DNA of 64,000 nt from Paraglaciecola mesophila (GTDB lineage Bacteria; Pseudomonadota; Gammaproteobacteria; Enterobacterales; Alteromonadaceae). Positions 37,538-46,727 of this stretch are shown in pieces. The stretch is from positions 2,627,001 through 2,691,000 of the forward strand of contig NZ_CP047656.1 in the NCBI RefSeq assembly GCF_009906955.1, in the 5' to 3' direction. The position numbers and the translations under genes were made by a program. The notes under the pieces are model-generated. The model made no database searches, was not told the DNA's origin, and saw only the letters and a program-made list of their open reading frames with translations. How positions within the stretch are numbered: position 1 is the first letter of the stretch; each line of letters begins with the position of its first letter.

Positions 37538-38631
37538 TAGCTTTGACTGCCTAATTCCGACGCTAGCTTGGCTGTTAATTGCACATCTCGCGTGGGCAAG
37601 GCCCAGCCCGCCATGTTTTGCTCAATTAACTGGCTAAGCGCAGCAATATGGTCAGGCTGTGCATTAAGCGCAGCAATATATTCATAGCGTTCTCCTCCCG
37701 CTTGCAAAAAGTAATCTCGGTTTTCAATACCGATTTCTTCAATAGTCTCAAGGCAGTCCGCGGAAAAACCAGGGCAGATCATCTGTACAGATTTAACGCC
37801 CTTCTCTGGCAATGCCTTTAATGTACTATCGGTATAAGGCTGTAGCCATTCTTCCCGGCCAAAGCGAGATTGAAATGTCACCATATATTCGTCTTTGCTC
37901 AAATCAAGCTTTTCCGCTACTAATCGTGAGGTTTTGTAGCATTCACAATGATAAGGGTCGCCAGCGGTTAGGTAGCGCTTAGGAATACCGTGATAGGTAA
38001 AAATAAGTTTATCGGCTCTGCCGTGTGTTGCCCAATGTGTTTTGATACTGTTTGCCACAGCATCTATGTAAGGTACGAAATCATGGTAATGACTAATAAA
38101 ACGTACATCGGGGATCCAGCGAGTTTTGCGTAGCAGCTGACTTAGGGCATCAAACGTAGAACCATTGGTAGAGCCACTATATTGTGGATAAAGTGGCAAT
38201 ACCAACAATTGGCGCACTCCCTGTTCAAGCATTTTTCTTGTTACTGATTCAATCGAAGGTGAGCCGTAACGCATGGCAAAATCTACCAGCACTTTATCCC
38301 CAAACTTGTCTTTCATACTTACGGCAAGTGCCTTTGCTTGGTCTTGCGTATGAAACATTAAAGGGGAGCCACGTTCCGTCCACACTGTACTATATGCATG
38401 AGCTGAGCGCTTAGGGCGGATATTCAAAATGACCAAATTAAGCACCATCCACCAAATTAATTTAGGTACTTCCACTACCCGTGGATCAGATAAAAACTCA
38501 CGTAAGTAACCCTTTAAAGCCCCCTTTTCTGGCGCCTGTGGCGTACCTAAATTGGTGATCAATACCCCTATTTTATCTTCTTGATCATGGGTAAAAGTGC
38601 CATTTGAAAGATATTTCATTCGTTTACTCAA
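37537..38631 (-). CDS. hemH: Ferrochelatase HemH
   Basis: A 364-residue enzyme that inserts Fe2+ into protoporphyrin IX in the last step of haem synthesis. Motifs: GVLITNLGTPQAPEKGALKG near residue 22, YSTVWTERGSPL, MRYGSPSIESV, LPLYPQYSGSTNGS, the catalytic-His phrase FTYHGIPKRYL near 210, and CPGFSADCLETIEEIGIE near 290. The normal length is about 320-370. It leads a two-gene unit with DUF4112. Confidence 0.97.
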   Translation of the reverse strand: MSKRMKYLSNGTFTHDQEDKIGVLITNLGTPQAPEKGALKGYLREFLSDPRVVEVPKLIWWMVLNLVILNIRPKRSAHAYSTVWTERGSPLMFHTQDQAKALAVSMKDKFGDKVLVDFAMRYGSPSIESVTRKMLEQGVRQLLVLPLYPQYSGSTNGSTFDALSQLLRKTRWIPDVRFISHYHDFVPYIDAVANSIKTHWATHGRADKLIFTYHGIPKRYLTAGDPYHCECYKTSRLVAEKLDLSKDEYMVTFQSRFGREEWLQPYTDSTLKALPEKGVKSVQMICPGFSADCLETIEEIGIENRDYFLQAGGERYEYIAALNAQPDHIAALSQLIEQNMAGWALPTRDVQLTAKLASELGSQS

Positions 38632-38660
38632 CTTCGGTTAGATAATTCAGTGCAAAAATA

Positions 38661-38679
38661 CGTTTGGAACCATCAAACG
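38661..38679 (-). terminator. Possible terminator after the AbgT gene
   Basis: cgtttg (38661-38666) and caaacg (38674-38679) pair around a seven-base loop. On the minus strand it is followed by tattttt. It is 37 bases after the transporter stop. The stem is short, so this is tentative. Confidence 0.4.
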
Positions 38680-38715
38680 GATTTAATGCACCGTTTTTTG
38701 TTCAACTAATGACAA

Positions 38716-40314
38716 TTACCCAGTGTAATAGGTCTCAGCCCCTGGCCCAACGGGCATGCCAAGCAAGAAAACCCATACATAAAATAAGATGGTCCACCCT
38801 ACCACAAAGACCAAACTGTAAGGCAGCATAGTGGCAATTAAGGTTCCCATGCCAAGGTCTTTCTTGTACTGAGCAGCGATGGCAAGTATCAACCCAAAGT
38901 AACTCATCATAGGCGATATGACATTGGTGACTGAATCACCGATGCGATATGCCGCTTGAATCACCTCAGGCGCAAAACCTACCAACATCAACATGGGAAC
39001 AAAAATCGGTGCGGTGACCGCCCATTGAGCCGACGCACTGCCAAGTGATAAATTGACCATACCGCACATTAAAATGAAGAAAATGAACACTCCAGGGCCG
39101 TCAAGGCCAATGGTTTGTATTAGTTCAGCCCCCTTAACCGCAAGGACCGTACCTAAGTTTGTCCAGTTAAAGAACGCTACAAACTGGGCAGCAAAAAATA
39201 CCAAAGTAATATACAAGCCCATAGCCCCCATACTTTTAGCCATGGCATTGATTACATCTTTGTCATTTTTCATGGTACCGGCGATTTTGCCGTATACAAA
39301 ACCAGGCACAGCAAAGGTGATAAAAATAAACGCTACGATCCCTTTTAAGAAAGGTGAGCCTGCGACCGCTCCTGTTTCAGGATGCCGCAAAATACCGTTT
39401 TCAGGCACTATAGTTAATGCTAGTAGTGCGCACAACAGCACAAAGCTGACGCCCGCCCAGCGCAGAGCTTTCTTTTCTTGGGCATTAGGGGCGTTCATTT
39501 CTTGCTTCCCTAACTCGATCGATGCCTCACTCGGGTCATATTTTCCCAAGCGGGGCTCAACGATTTTTTCGGTAACAAAAGCCCCCATTCCTGCAACGAG
39601 GAAAGTACTGATAAACATGAAATACCAGTTAACTTCTGGCCCTACCGAGTAGTCTTGATCGATCATGTGTGCTGCGGCTTCCGTGATACCAGACAACAAA
39701 GGGTCTACGGTTCCTAACAGCAAGTTTGCACTGTAACCGCCAGAAACCCCTGCAAATGCTGCGGCCAAGCCAGCTAAAGGGTGGCGCCCCAAAGAATGAA
39801 AGATCATCGCTGCCAAGGGGATTAGCACCACATAGCCCAGCTCAGACGCCGTATTAGACAAAATACCAGCAAGAACGATGACGACGGTCACCATACGTTG
39901 TGAAGCATTCATCACCATGGCACGCATCGCGGTTGATAAAAGTCCAGAGTGTTCAGCAACCGACACCCCAAGTAATGCCACCAAAACAGTCCCCAGTGGA
40001 GCAAAGCCTGTAAAATTAGTGACCAAATGTGTAACGATACGTTGTAGGCCTTCAGCATTTAGAAGGGAGACAACAGCAATCATGCCGTCAGGGGCGCGCC
40101 CTTTTGCGTCAATCGGTCTAGGATCAACCACACTGACATCAAAATAGCCTAATATTCCACTGATGATCACAATCGACGTGGCCAAAATTGCGAACAAAGT
40201 AATGGGATGCGGAAGCAAGTTCCCTAACCATTCTACCGTCGCCAAAAACCGCGAAAACCACCCTGTAGGGCTCTCTTGGTTTGTTTGTTTTTTCTGTTCG
40301 TTAGCGTCTAGCAA
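38716..40314 (-). CDS. abgT: AbgT-family transporter
   Basis: A 532-residue inner membrane protein with about 11-13 hydrophobic segments. Family phrases: WLGNLLPHPITLFAILATSI near the start, FTGFAPLGTVLVALLGVSVA, GILSNTASELGYVVLIPLAA, FAGVSGGYSANLLLGTVDPL and GDSVTNVISPMMSYFGLILA. E. coli AbgT takes up p-aminobenzoyl-glutamate, a folate breakdown product; other members such as MtrF export sulfonamides and p-aminobenzoate. Which applies here cannot be read from the sequence, and no abgAB hydrolase genes are adjacent. It is divergent from the GTPase operon. Confidence 0.9.
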   Translation of the reverse strand: MLDANEQKKQTNQESPTGWFSRFLATVEWLGNLLPHPITLFAILATSIVIISGILGYFDVSVVDPRPIDAKGRAPDGMIAVVSLLNAEGLQRIVTHLVTNFTGFAPLGTVLVALLGVSVAEHSGLLSTAMRAMVMNASQRMVTVVIVLAGILSNTASELGYVVLIPLAAMIFHSLGRHPLAGLAAAFAGVSGGYSANLLLGTVDPLLSGITEAAAHMIDQDYSVGPEVNWYFMFISTFLVAGMGAFVTEKIVEPRLGKYDPSEASIELGKQEMNAPNAQEKKALRWAGVSFVLLCALLALTIVPENGILRHPETGAVAGSPFLKGIVAFIFITFAVPGFVYGKIAGTMKNDKDVINAMAKSMGAMGLYITLVFFAAQFVAFFNWTNLGTVLAVKGAELIQTIGLDGPGVFIFFILMCGMVNLSLGSASAQWAVTAPIFVPMLMLVGFAPEVIQAAYRIGDSVTNVISPMMSYFGLILAIAAQYKKDLGMGTLIATMLPYSLVFVVGWTILFYVWVFLLGMPVGPGAETYYTG

Positions 40315-40536
40315 ACCGACTCCTTAATTATTTTTATCCGTTTTCACGGTGACTGGCATATAGTACCTAATTCACTTAGCAAACGTTAGGCTTGCAGCTT
40401 AGCTGCATATTTACTGGTGAAAAATAAGTCAAAACGCCTAATTTTTAGCAAAAAAGTGTTTGTATATCAGGCAGAACGCTTTATTGTTATAAGAAAAAAA
40501 TTAGGCTTTATATTGTGGCTGCCAAAGGAAATTCAG

Positions 40537-41070
40537 ATGACTGATAAGCAATCTCAGGATAAACAGGACTCCCCCTCACCCGCTACTGAATTGGCGCATC
40601 TTAGGCAGATAGTGTTTGGAGATGCACAGAAAGGGCTTGAGCAAAAAATTGAACAGCTTGGCAAAACACTACAAACCCAACTCAAGCAACATGAACAACA
40701 AACTGCCCGTCAATTTAGCTTGCTGCAAAATGCTCTTGAAAATCATGTCGACCAATTAGAAGACAAATTATTAAACGCTGATAAAGGCCAAGACGCCAAA
40801 GCGAATGAACTATTCACGTTAAACAAAAATTTGTCATCCGAACTCGAAATGGCAGAGGCTGCCAATAAGCAAGAAAACGATGAATTGCACAAACGAATCG
40901 ACCAAGACATCGCCGCGTTGTCGAATAAGTTTTCTGAACAACTTAAAGAAGCTCTTGCCCAACTTACACAAGTCTCAAACGAGCTAAATGCCTCTAAAAC
41001 TGACCGTAAGACCTTGGCCAAATTGCTCGCGACCGTGGCCTCAAACTTAGAAACTGGCGATGACGAGTAA
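40537..41070 (+). CDS. Coiled-coil protein, first gene of GTPase operon
   Basis: A 177-residue soluble protein. I start at the ATG at 40537 because AAAGGAAA lies just before it; the open frame upstream (to 40417) is basic and unlike the rest. Residues 20-28 read LAHLRQIVFG, a motif repeated at the start of the next gene's product. Residues about 30-150 are Q, K, E-rich with heptads (coiled coil). The end, TDRKTLAKLLATVASNLE, forms a final helix. I do not recognise a named family. Eight bases separate it from the OmpA-domain gene. A scaffold or partner of the GTPase module is a guess from context. Confidence 0.8.
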   Translation: MTDKQSQDKQDSPSPATELAHLRQIVFGDAQKGLEQKIEQLGKTLQTQLKQHEQQTARQFSLLQNALENHVDQLEDKLLNADKGQDAKANELFTLNKNLSSELEMAEAANKQENDELHKRIDQDIAALSNKFSEQLKEALAQLTQVSNELNASKTDRKTLAKLLATVASNLETGDDE

Positions 41071-41078
41071 CTTTCATC

Positions 41079-42848
41079 ATGCCGACTCAAGGAAGTAGTA
41101 ACGAGTCTGAACACGACCCGCAGTTAGACCAATTGCGGAAAATTTTGTTTGGCAAAGAAAACCAACATATTACCGGTGCTATACGTCAAGAGGCTCGGCA
41201 GATCGTCAGCGACGTGTTTTCGGAAGCCCTTAAAGATCGTCAAGACAGAGACGGCAGTGTCAAAAAGGTAATGACACCGCTGGTAGACAAATCAGTAGAG
41301 TATTCTGTTGCCAATCGCAAAGAACAATTCGTTGGTTACTTGTACCCTATTGTGGGCAGCGTAGTACGTAAATCCGTTACTGCATTTTTAACTGAGTTTA
41401 TCGAACGAACCAATCAATTACTGGAAAACAGTTTAACCATTAAAGGCCTCTCTTGGCGCTTTAAAGCTCGGCAAGCTGGGGTGCCTTACGCCAACTATGT
41501 CGCCAGCCAAACATTTAATTATCGCGTAGAACAAGTTTTTCTCATTCATCGGGAAACCGGTCTATTACTTAATAGCGTTGCTTACAATCAGCAATCCTCA
41601 GCAGATGCAGATCTTATTTCTTCTATGCTTACTGCGATTAACGATTTTGTCTCTGATTCGTTTAAGCCTAATGCAGATGGTAATGAACAGGGTTTAGATA
41701 TCGTCAAAACAGATGATTTCACCCTAGTTTTAAAAGCAGGGCCTAGGGCCATTTTAGTTGCTGCGGTCACGGGTAATATGCCACAGCGCGTGGCTGACCA
41801 GTTACAACTCACTATCGAAGAAATTCACACCTTATACGAAGGGTCGCTCGCAGACTTTGATGGCAATACCTCAGTGTTTGCTGACTGTGATCAGCAATTA
41901 ACGGATTGCCTTGTCTCAGAATTAAAAGACCAAGCTAGAGGTAAAAAGTCGAAACCTTGGATGGCCTGGTGCATATTGATAATGTTAGCCTGTGGTACCA
42001 GCTTTTATGCATATAAACTATGGTTAGTGCAAGGTTATGTAAATCAAATTCAAGCACTTAATAAAGAACCTGGGATCATGCTGGTGCGCGCTCAAAGGGA
42101 CGGTATACAAGAGGTAAAACTAGACGTGTTACGCGATCCTGATGCGCAACCTATCAGCTCTTGGTTAGAGGCACACGAAATACCTGCTGAGGCAATAAGC
42201 CTTACTGAAAAGCGCTTTTTATCATTAGAAAGCCAAATAATACAAGCTCGACTGCGTGACTTACTGGGCAATTATCCAACCATAAGGTTAACCCGAGACG
42301 GCAAAACATTAACAGGCGAACTTACTCAACAACAACACCATGAACTCTCAGCTGAATTAGCTCAACTGCCTGGTATATCAAACCCACAATCACTTTTAGC
42401 TCCTATTCAAGTAAGTGATAAGCAAAACTTGGAGCTCGACACTGTAGACAGTGCCATGACACTAGTTAAGCTTAAAATTAATCAGATAAATAGCACGTCA
42501 GTAGAATTTGCCAGCAACAGTACACAGCTTAGTCCTCGGGCTGAAGAAAGCCTCGTATCGCTTGCGTCTCAAGCAATGGCGTTGTTGAGCTTAGCTGAGC
42601 AGGCACAATTAGATGTGAGTTTTATTATTATTGGTGCGAGTGACGCAAAAGGATCTCAATCCTATAATGAAGTATTAAGCATCAAACGTGCGCAAGCCGT
42701 GAAAAACACCCTGCAAGAATATGGCCTTCCAAGTGACAAGCTCAATGCTATTGGTATTGGCATAATTGATGTACCCAATGCAGGAAATGGCGCACGTAAA
42801 GTGCTATTTAATGTAATAACAACCCAAGCTTCACGCAGTAACGGATAG
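41079..42848 (+). CDS. Membrane protein: longin/roadblock-like cytoplasmic region, TM helix, periplasmic OmpA domain
   Basis: A 589-residue protein. Residues 16-25 carry LDQLRKILFG, shared with the previous gene. Residues about 60-150 are helical (LYPIVGSVVRKSVTAFLTEF). Residues about 148-262 alternate strand-helix-strand-helix (VEQVFLIHRETGLLL, ISSMLTAINDFVSDSF, TDDFTLVLKAGPRAILVAAV, LQLTIEEIHTLY), the topology of longin/roadblock domains that bind small GTPases. A membrane helix spans about 293-314. A BON-like stretch lies near 380-435 and an OmpA peptidoglycan-binding domain at about 470-585 (VEFASNSTQLSPRAEESLVS; GASDAKGSQSYNEVLSIKRA). It would tie a cytoplasmic switch to the cell wall. 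The longin reading is inference. Confidence 0.8.
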   Translation: MPTQGSSNESEHDPQLDQLRKILFGKENQHITGAIRQEARQIVSDVFSEALKDRQDRDGSVKKVMTPLVDKSVEYSVANRKEQFVGYLYPIVGSVVRKSVTAFLTEFIERTNQLLENSLTIKGLSWRFKARQAGVPYANYVASQTFNYRVEQVFLIHRETGLLLNSVAYNQQSSADADLISSMLTAINDFVSDSFKPNADGNEQGLDIVKTDDFTLVLKAGPRAILVAAVTGNMPQRVADQLQLTIEEIHTLYEGSLADFDGNTSVFADCDQQLTDCLVSELKDQARGKKSKPWMAWCILIMLACGTSFYAYKLWLVQGYVNQIQALNKEPGIMLVRAQRDGIQEVKLDVLRDPDAQPISSWLEAHEIPAEAISLTEKRFLSLESQIIQARLRDLLGNYPTIRLTRDGKTLTGELTQQQHHELSAELAQLPGISNPQSLLAPIQVSDKQNLELDTVDSAMTLVKLKINQINSTSVEFASNSTQLSPRAEESLVSLASQAMALLSLAEQAQLDVSFIIIGASDAKGSQSYNEVLSIKRAQAVKNTLQEYGLPSDKLNAIGIGIIDVPNAGNGARKVLFNVITTQASRSNG

Positions 42849-42858
42849 CTAGACCATT

Positions 42859-43362
42859 ATGATCCAGAAAAAGATATGTTTACTTGGCGCTTCAGGAGTT
42901 GGGAAAACCAGTCTTATAAAACAGTTTGTAGAAGGCATTTTTTCCGAGAAATACCTCACATCTATTGGTGTCAAGATTGACAAGAAGCAAGTCGAATGCG
43001 AGGCAGGTTCCGTGCAGTTTATGCTTTGGGATATTGAAGGTATTGATCGCTATTGCGGCTTTCAGCCCAAATACTTGCGCGGCGCAGGTGCCATTATAAT
43101 AGTCGTCGATCAAACTCGCTCGCAATCATTGATAGAAGGGATAGAGATTTTTAAGCTAGCCCGAGATATGTCAGATATACCGGCAATTTTAGCTATCAAT
43201 AAATCGGATTTGGACAGCACATGGCACTGGAATGAAGATGAGCTCAATGAGCTGTCTACTCCTTTTAGCCACACCTTTCTCACAAGTGCGAAAACCGGAG
43301 CAAATGTGGAGCTCTTATTTTCAACACTTGCCCAACACCTATTAAGTGAGGCAGGACCGTGA
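42859..43362 (+). CDS. Rab/Ras-like small GTPase
   Basis: A 167-residue single-domain GTPase close in layout to eukaryotic Rab proteins. G1 is GASGVGKTSLI at 10-20, the G2 Thr lies in KYLTSIGVKI near 34, G3 is LWDIEGID at 56-63, G4 is NKSDL at 114-118 and G5 is TSAKTG at 142-147. In Rab and Ras the G3 box reads DTAGQE; here the catalytic Gln position is Ile62, so slow hydrolysis or a supplied catalytic residue is expected. There is no C-terminal cysteine for lipidation. It lies ten bases after the OmpA-domain gene and overlaps the GGDEF-EAL gene by four bases. Confidence 0.93.
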   Translation: MIQKKICLLGASGVGKTSLIKQFVEGIFSEKYLTSIGVKIDKKQVECEAGSVQFMLWDIEGIDRYCGFQPKYLRGAGAIIIVVDQTRSQSLIEGIEIFKLARDMSDIPAILAINKSDLDSTWHWNEDELNELSTPFSHTFLTSAKTGANVELLFSTLAQHLLSEAGP

Positions 43363-45518
43363 AACTATCTCTATTTAAAGCTCTGGGGATCATTGATTGC
43401 TGCATATTTAAGCGCGTTGATGTAAATCAATTTGAAGCAGTATACGCCGAACATGAATGGCTAGACATACTCCTGCCAGGTACAAGAGACAAACAGTTTT
43501 TTAAAGCACCTACAGGCAGCCCATTTCTCGATGACTTTTTAATGCAGGCTGAAGAGTTCTGGGAGTTTGCGGATTACGGTAAGATAGAATCTGGAATTTG
43601 GAATGAAAGCATTGCTGACAACGAGCTAAAACTAAACGCCTTCGCAACAATGGAAAGCGGCGATTTCTATTTGATAATCAACAACGTCAAACAGCAATTT
43701 CAAGAGCGACAACAAACCTTGCAATCTGCACGTGAGCTTTTGTTATCTAACGATAAAATAGTTGCCCAACAGGAGTATGTTCATCAGCGCTTAGATGAAA
43801 TGCTCAATCAGTCATCCGATTTAAAAAGTATTCAGCAGCCTATTACAGAGGTGATTGAAAAAACCGAAGTAGGTGTAGCCATTCTTACCCCCAACCTTAA
43901 GCCCATTAGCCAGAATCCCGCGCTTTACAGTGTGTTTGATAGTCATCTCACTGCTGTGGAATCTGAACCATATCGCATAATTTTAGCGTTGTTTGAAAAG
44001 CAGTACCCTGAGTTTGAACGCGTTATCAGCACAGGTAGTCGCTGGAGCGGTGAATTATTTTGGTTGCAACCACCTGGCAATGGTAAATGGATTAAGTTAG
44101 CCATTTATCCAGTCAAAACCGATTTCCAACAGATTACTCACTGGGTATTTATCGTTAATGATATCTCACAAGTGAAACACCTGTTACAGAACAATGAGAA
44201 GCTCACACATTACGATGCTCTGACCGATATACCTAATCGTCAGTATTTCTGGATGCAGCTTGAGCAATCCGTAAATAATGCCATGCCGTTCTACGTACTG
44301 TACTTAGACATTAAGAACTTTAAACGCATCAACGAAATTCACGGCCATTCCCGTGGCGACCAAATCATTAAAGAGCTAGTAGAACGCTTAACCCCTCATG
44401 TGAGTCCAGGCGATATGTTTGCCCGTATAGGTGGTGGTGAGTTTGCTATTATTCGTCAAAAGACCGTGACCGAACAGCAATGCGTCGATTTAGGCAACAC
44501 CTTAATTGACGCGGCGACTCAACCATTTTACTTGCCCAATGGCACTCACTGCGAGATCGGCTTAAATATAGGGGCCGCCAGTTTCCCTCGAGACGCCGAT
44601 GATGCTGAAACCTTAATGAAATTTGCTGATCTTGCAGTATTTAATGCCAAAAAAGCATCTAAAAGCAGTGTACAGTTTTACTCTCAAGCACTTAAAGATG
44701 CCTCTCAGCGTATCATTGAGCTAGAAAGCGCATTACAAACAGCGATCACCAACCATGAGTTTGAGCTATTTCTGCAACCCATGCTCGACCTAACCAGTGG
44801 TACCATTTTAAAAGCCGAGGCTTTATTACGCTGGAACCGCTTGGACGGAGAACGCATCGGCCCCGACGAGTTTATTCCGATTGCTGAACAAACGGGGTTA
44901 ATTGTACCCATAGGCAAATGGGTAATTTCACGCGCCTGTGAAATGATAAGCACTTTGAATCATAGAGGTCACAGCTGCAAACTTTCCGTCAACCTATCCC
45001 CGAGGCAGATCAGCGATAGGCATTTATTAGAGTTTATTCGTGGTTCAATCCAGAACAGCCATATTCAACCTGATCAGTTGGAATTAGAGCTAACTGAAGG
45101 GGTTCTGGTGGATAACTATGACAAAGTGCAGTACTTACTTACTGAAGTAAGAAAGCTAGGGGTCAGTGTGTCCATTGACGACTTTGGAACTGGTTACAGC
45201 TCGCTTTCGTATTTGAAAAAATTGCCCATTGATCACATCAAAATTGATCGCTCGTTTGTGCAAGATCTTGTCAGTGACGAGAACGACAAAGCAATCATTT
45301 TAGCGATTATAGCCATGGCCCATAGTTTAAAACTGAATGTCATTGCTGAAGGGGTGGAAACTGAGCTACAACGTAATTTCTTGCAACTCAATCACTGCAA
45401 CCTTGCCCAAGGCTACCTATTTAGTCGCCCATTGCCGTTTGCTCAGTTCTGTGACTATTTGAATACCACCGTTTCTAGCCAAAAGCAGATAACCCCGTCT
45501 GCGCTCGACCCAAAATAA
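43359..45518 (+). CDS. Soluble PAS-GGDEF-EAL protein with degenerate GGDEF
   Basis: A 719-residue cytoplasmic protein starting at GTG, overlapping the GTPase gene by four bases. It has an N-terminal region of unknown fold (about 1-115), a helical linker, a PAS-like domain (about 165-275), GGDEF (about 285-440) and EAL (about 455-705). The GGDEF motif reads GGGEF at 358-362: the metal-binding Asp is Gly, so cyclase activity is probably lost. The EAL side is complete: EALLRWN at 487, [24 protein letters not shown] at 607-615, KID and AEGVET. It is therefore predicted to degrade c-di-GMP, perhaps under control of the GTPase encoded before it. Its last 44 bases overlap gcdH convergently. Confidence 0.92.
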   Translation: MKLSLFKALGIIDCCIFKRVDVNQFEAVYAEHEWLDILLPGTRDKQFFKAPTGSPFLDDFLMQAEEFWEFADYGKIESGIWNESIADNELKLNAFATMESGDFYLIINNVKQQFQERQQTLQSARELLLSNDKIVAQQEYVHQRLDEMLNQSSDLKSIQQPITEVIEKTEVGVAILTPNLKPISQNPALYSVFDSHLTAVESEPYRIILALFEKQYPEFERVISTGSRWSGELFWLQPPGNGKWIKLAIYPVKTDFQQITHWVFIVNDISQVKHLLQNNEKLTHYDALTDIPNRQYFWMQLEQSVNNAMPFYVLYLDIKNFKRINEIHGHSRGDQIIKELVERLTPHVSPGDMFARIGGGEFAIIRQKTVTEQQCVDLGNTLIDAATQPFYLPNGTHCEIGLNIGAASFPRDADDAETLMKFADLAVFNAKKASKSSVQFYSQALKDASQRIIELESALQTAITNHEFELFLQPMLDLTSGTILKAEALLRWNRLDGERIGPDEFIPIAEQTGLIVPIGKWVISRACEMISTLNHRGHSCKLSVNLSPRQISDRHLLEFIRGSIQNSHIQPDQLELELTEGVLVDNYDKVQYLLTEVRKLGVSVSIDDFGTGYSSLSYLKKLPIDHIKIDRSFVQDLVSDENDKAIILAIIAMAHSLKLNVIAEGVETELQRNFLQLNHCNLAQGYLFSRPLPFAQFCDYLNTTVSSQKQITPSALDPK

Positions 45519-46659
45519 GCGCATGAACATCATGAGTCCCCTCGTACGTATTTACCGCTTCTAAATTGAGTACATGGCGGATCACATGATACTCATCTGA
45601 TATTCCGTTTGCACCGTGCATATCTCTAGCGGTGCGTGCAATATCTAACGCTTTGCCACAAGAGTTACGCTTTATCAGTGAAATGGCTTCAGGGGAAAGA
45701 CTGTTTGTATCCATTAACCTGCCGGCTTGTAAACAAGCAAGTAAGCCGATTGAAATTTCTGTTTGCATATCAGCAAGCTTTTTTTGTATCAGCTGGTTTG
45801 CCGCTAAGGGTCGGGCAAATTGCTCTCTGTCCAAGCAATATTGCCGTGCCTGGTGCCAACAAAATTCCGCTGCCCCTAAGCTACCCCATGCAATCCCATA
45901 ACGCGCTTTATTCAAACAACTAAATGGCCCCTTTAAACCTTTAACGTCAGGCAATATATTTTCTTCTGGTACCAGCACATCCTGCATCACGATTTCGCCA
46001 GTGATCGAAGCACGTAGTGAAAATTTACCCTCAATTTTAGGAGAGGTTAAGCCAGCCATGTCTTTTTCAAGAATAAAGCCGCGAATTACCCCTTCTAACT
46101 TTGCCCAGACGATAAATACATCGGCAATCGGCGAATTGGTGATCCACATTTTATTGCCATTGAGTAGATAACCATCGTCAACTTTTTTAGCCTGACTTAG
46201 CATACTTGCCGGATCCGAACCTGAGTTTGGTTCGGTTAAACCAAAACAACCAACCCACTCACCTCGTGCTAATTTGGGTAGATAACGTCGCTTTTGAGCT
46301 TCGCTACCAAATGTATAAATAGGAAACATCACCAACGAAGATTGCACGCTCATGGCACTGCGATAGCCGCTATCAACCCGTTCCACTTCTCTGGCCAGTA
46401 ACCCATAACTAACATGATTAACTCCAGCACAGCCGTACTCTTGCGGTAATGTACAGCCTAACAAGCCGAGTTCGCCCATTTCAGACAGAATATCTCGATC
46501 AAAATGCTCATTTCGGTTACCCAGCAAAATTCTAGGCATCAATTTTTGCTGGCAATATTGATGAGCTGAATCACGAATAAGTCTCTCCTCATCGCTGAGT
46601 TGAGCATTTAAATTCAAAGGGTCTTGCCAGTTGAATGTGTTTGGCACTTGTTGAGTCAT
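45475..46659 (-). CDS. gcdH: Glutaryl-CoA dehydrogenase
   Basis: A 394-residue acyl-CoA dehydrogenase that oxidises and decarboxylates glutaryl-CoA to crotonyl-CoA in lysine/tryptophan catabolism. The ATG at 46659 has AAGAGG five bases before it, so I prefer it to the start 39 bases upstream. FAD and substrate phrases are [37 protein letters not shown] and [20 protein letters not shown]; the catalytic Glu is in [20 protein letters not shown] near the C-terminus. The N-terminal [20 protein letters not shown] is typical of GcdH. Its 3' end overlaps the GGDEF-EAL gene tail to tail. Confidence 0.95.
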   Translation of the reverse strand: MTQQVPNTFNWQDPLNLNAQLSDEERLIRDSAHQYCQQKLMPRILLGNRNEHFDRDILSEMGELGLLGCTLPQEYGCAGVNHVSYGLLAREVERVDSGYRSAMSVQSSLVMFPIYTFGSEAQKRRYLPKLARGEWVGCFGLTEPNSGSDPASMLSQAKKVDDGYLLNGNKMWITNSPIADVFIVWAKLEGVIRGFILEKDMAGLTSPKIEGKFSLRASITGEIVMQDVLVPEENILPDVKGLKGPFSCLNKARYGIAWGSLGAAEFCWHQARQYCLDREQFARPLAANQLIQKKLADMQTEISIGLLACLQAGRLMDTNSLSPEAISLIKRNSCGKALDIARTARDMHGANGISDEYHVIRHVLNLEAVNTYEGTHDVHALILGRAQTGLSAFG

Positions 46660-46727
46660 AGTGGCCTCTTGTTGCTTTCGCAGATACTCACTGGGCATTA
46701 AACAGTTCAGGTGCAGTTAGAACCACA

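Noticed and set aside
40417..40536. Upstream extension of the coiled-coil gene
   Set aside because: The extra 40 codons lack a ribosome site and are basic and hydrophobic, unlike the rest, while a clear ribosome site precedes the ATG at 40537.
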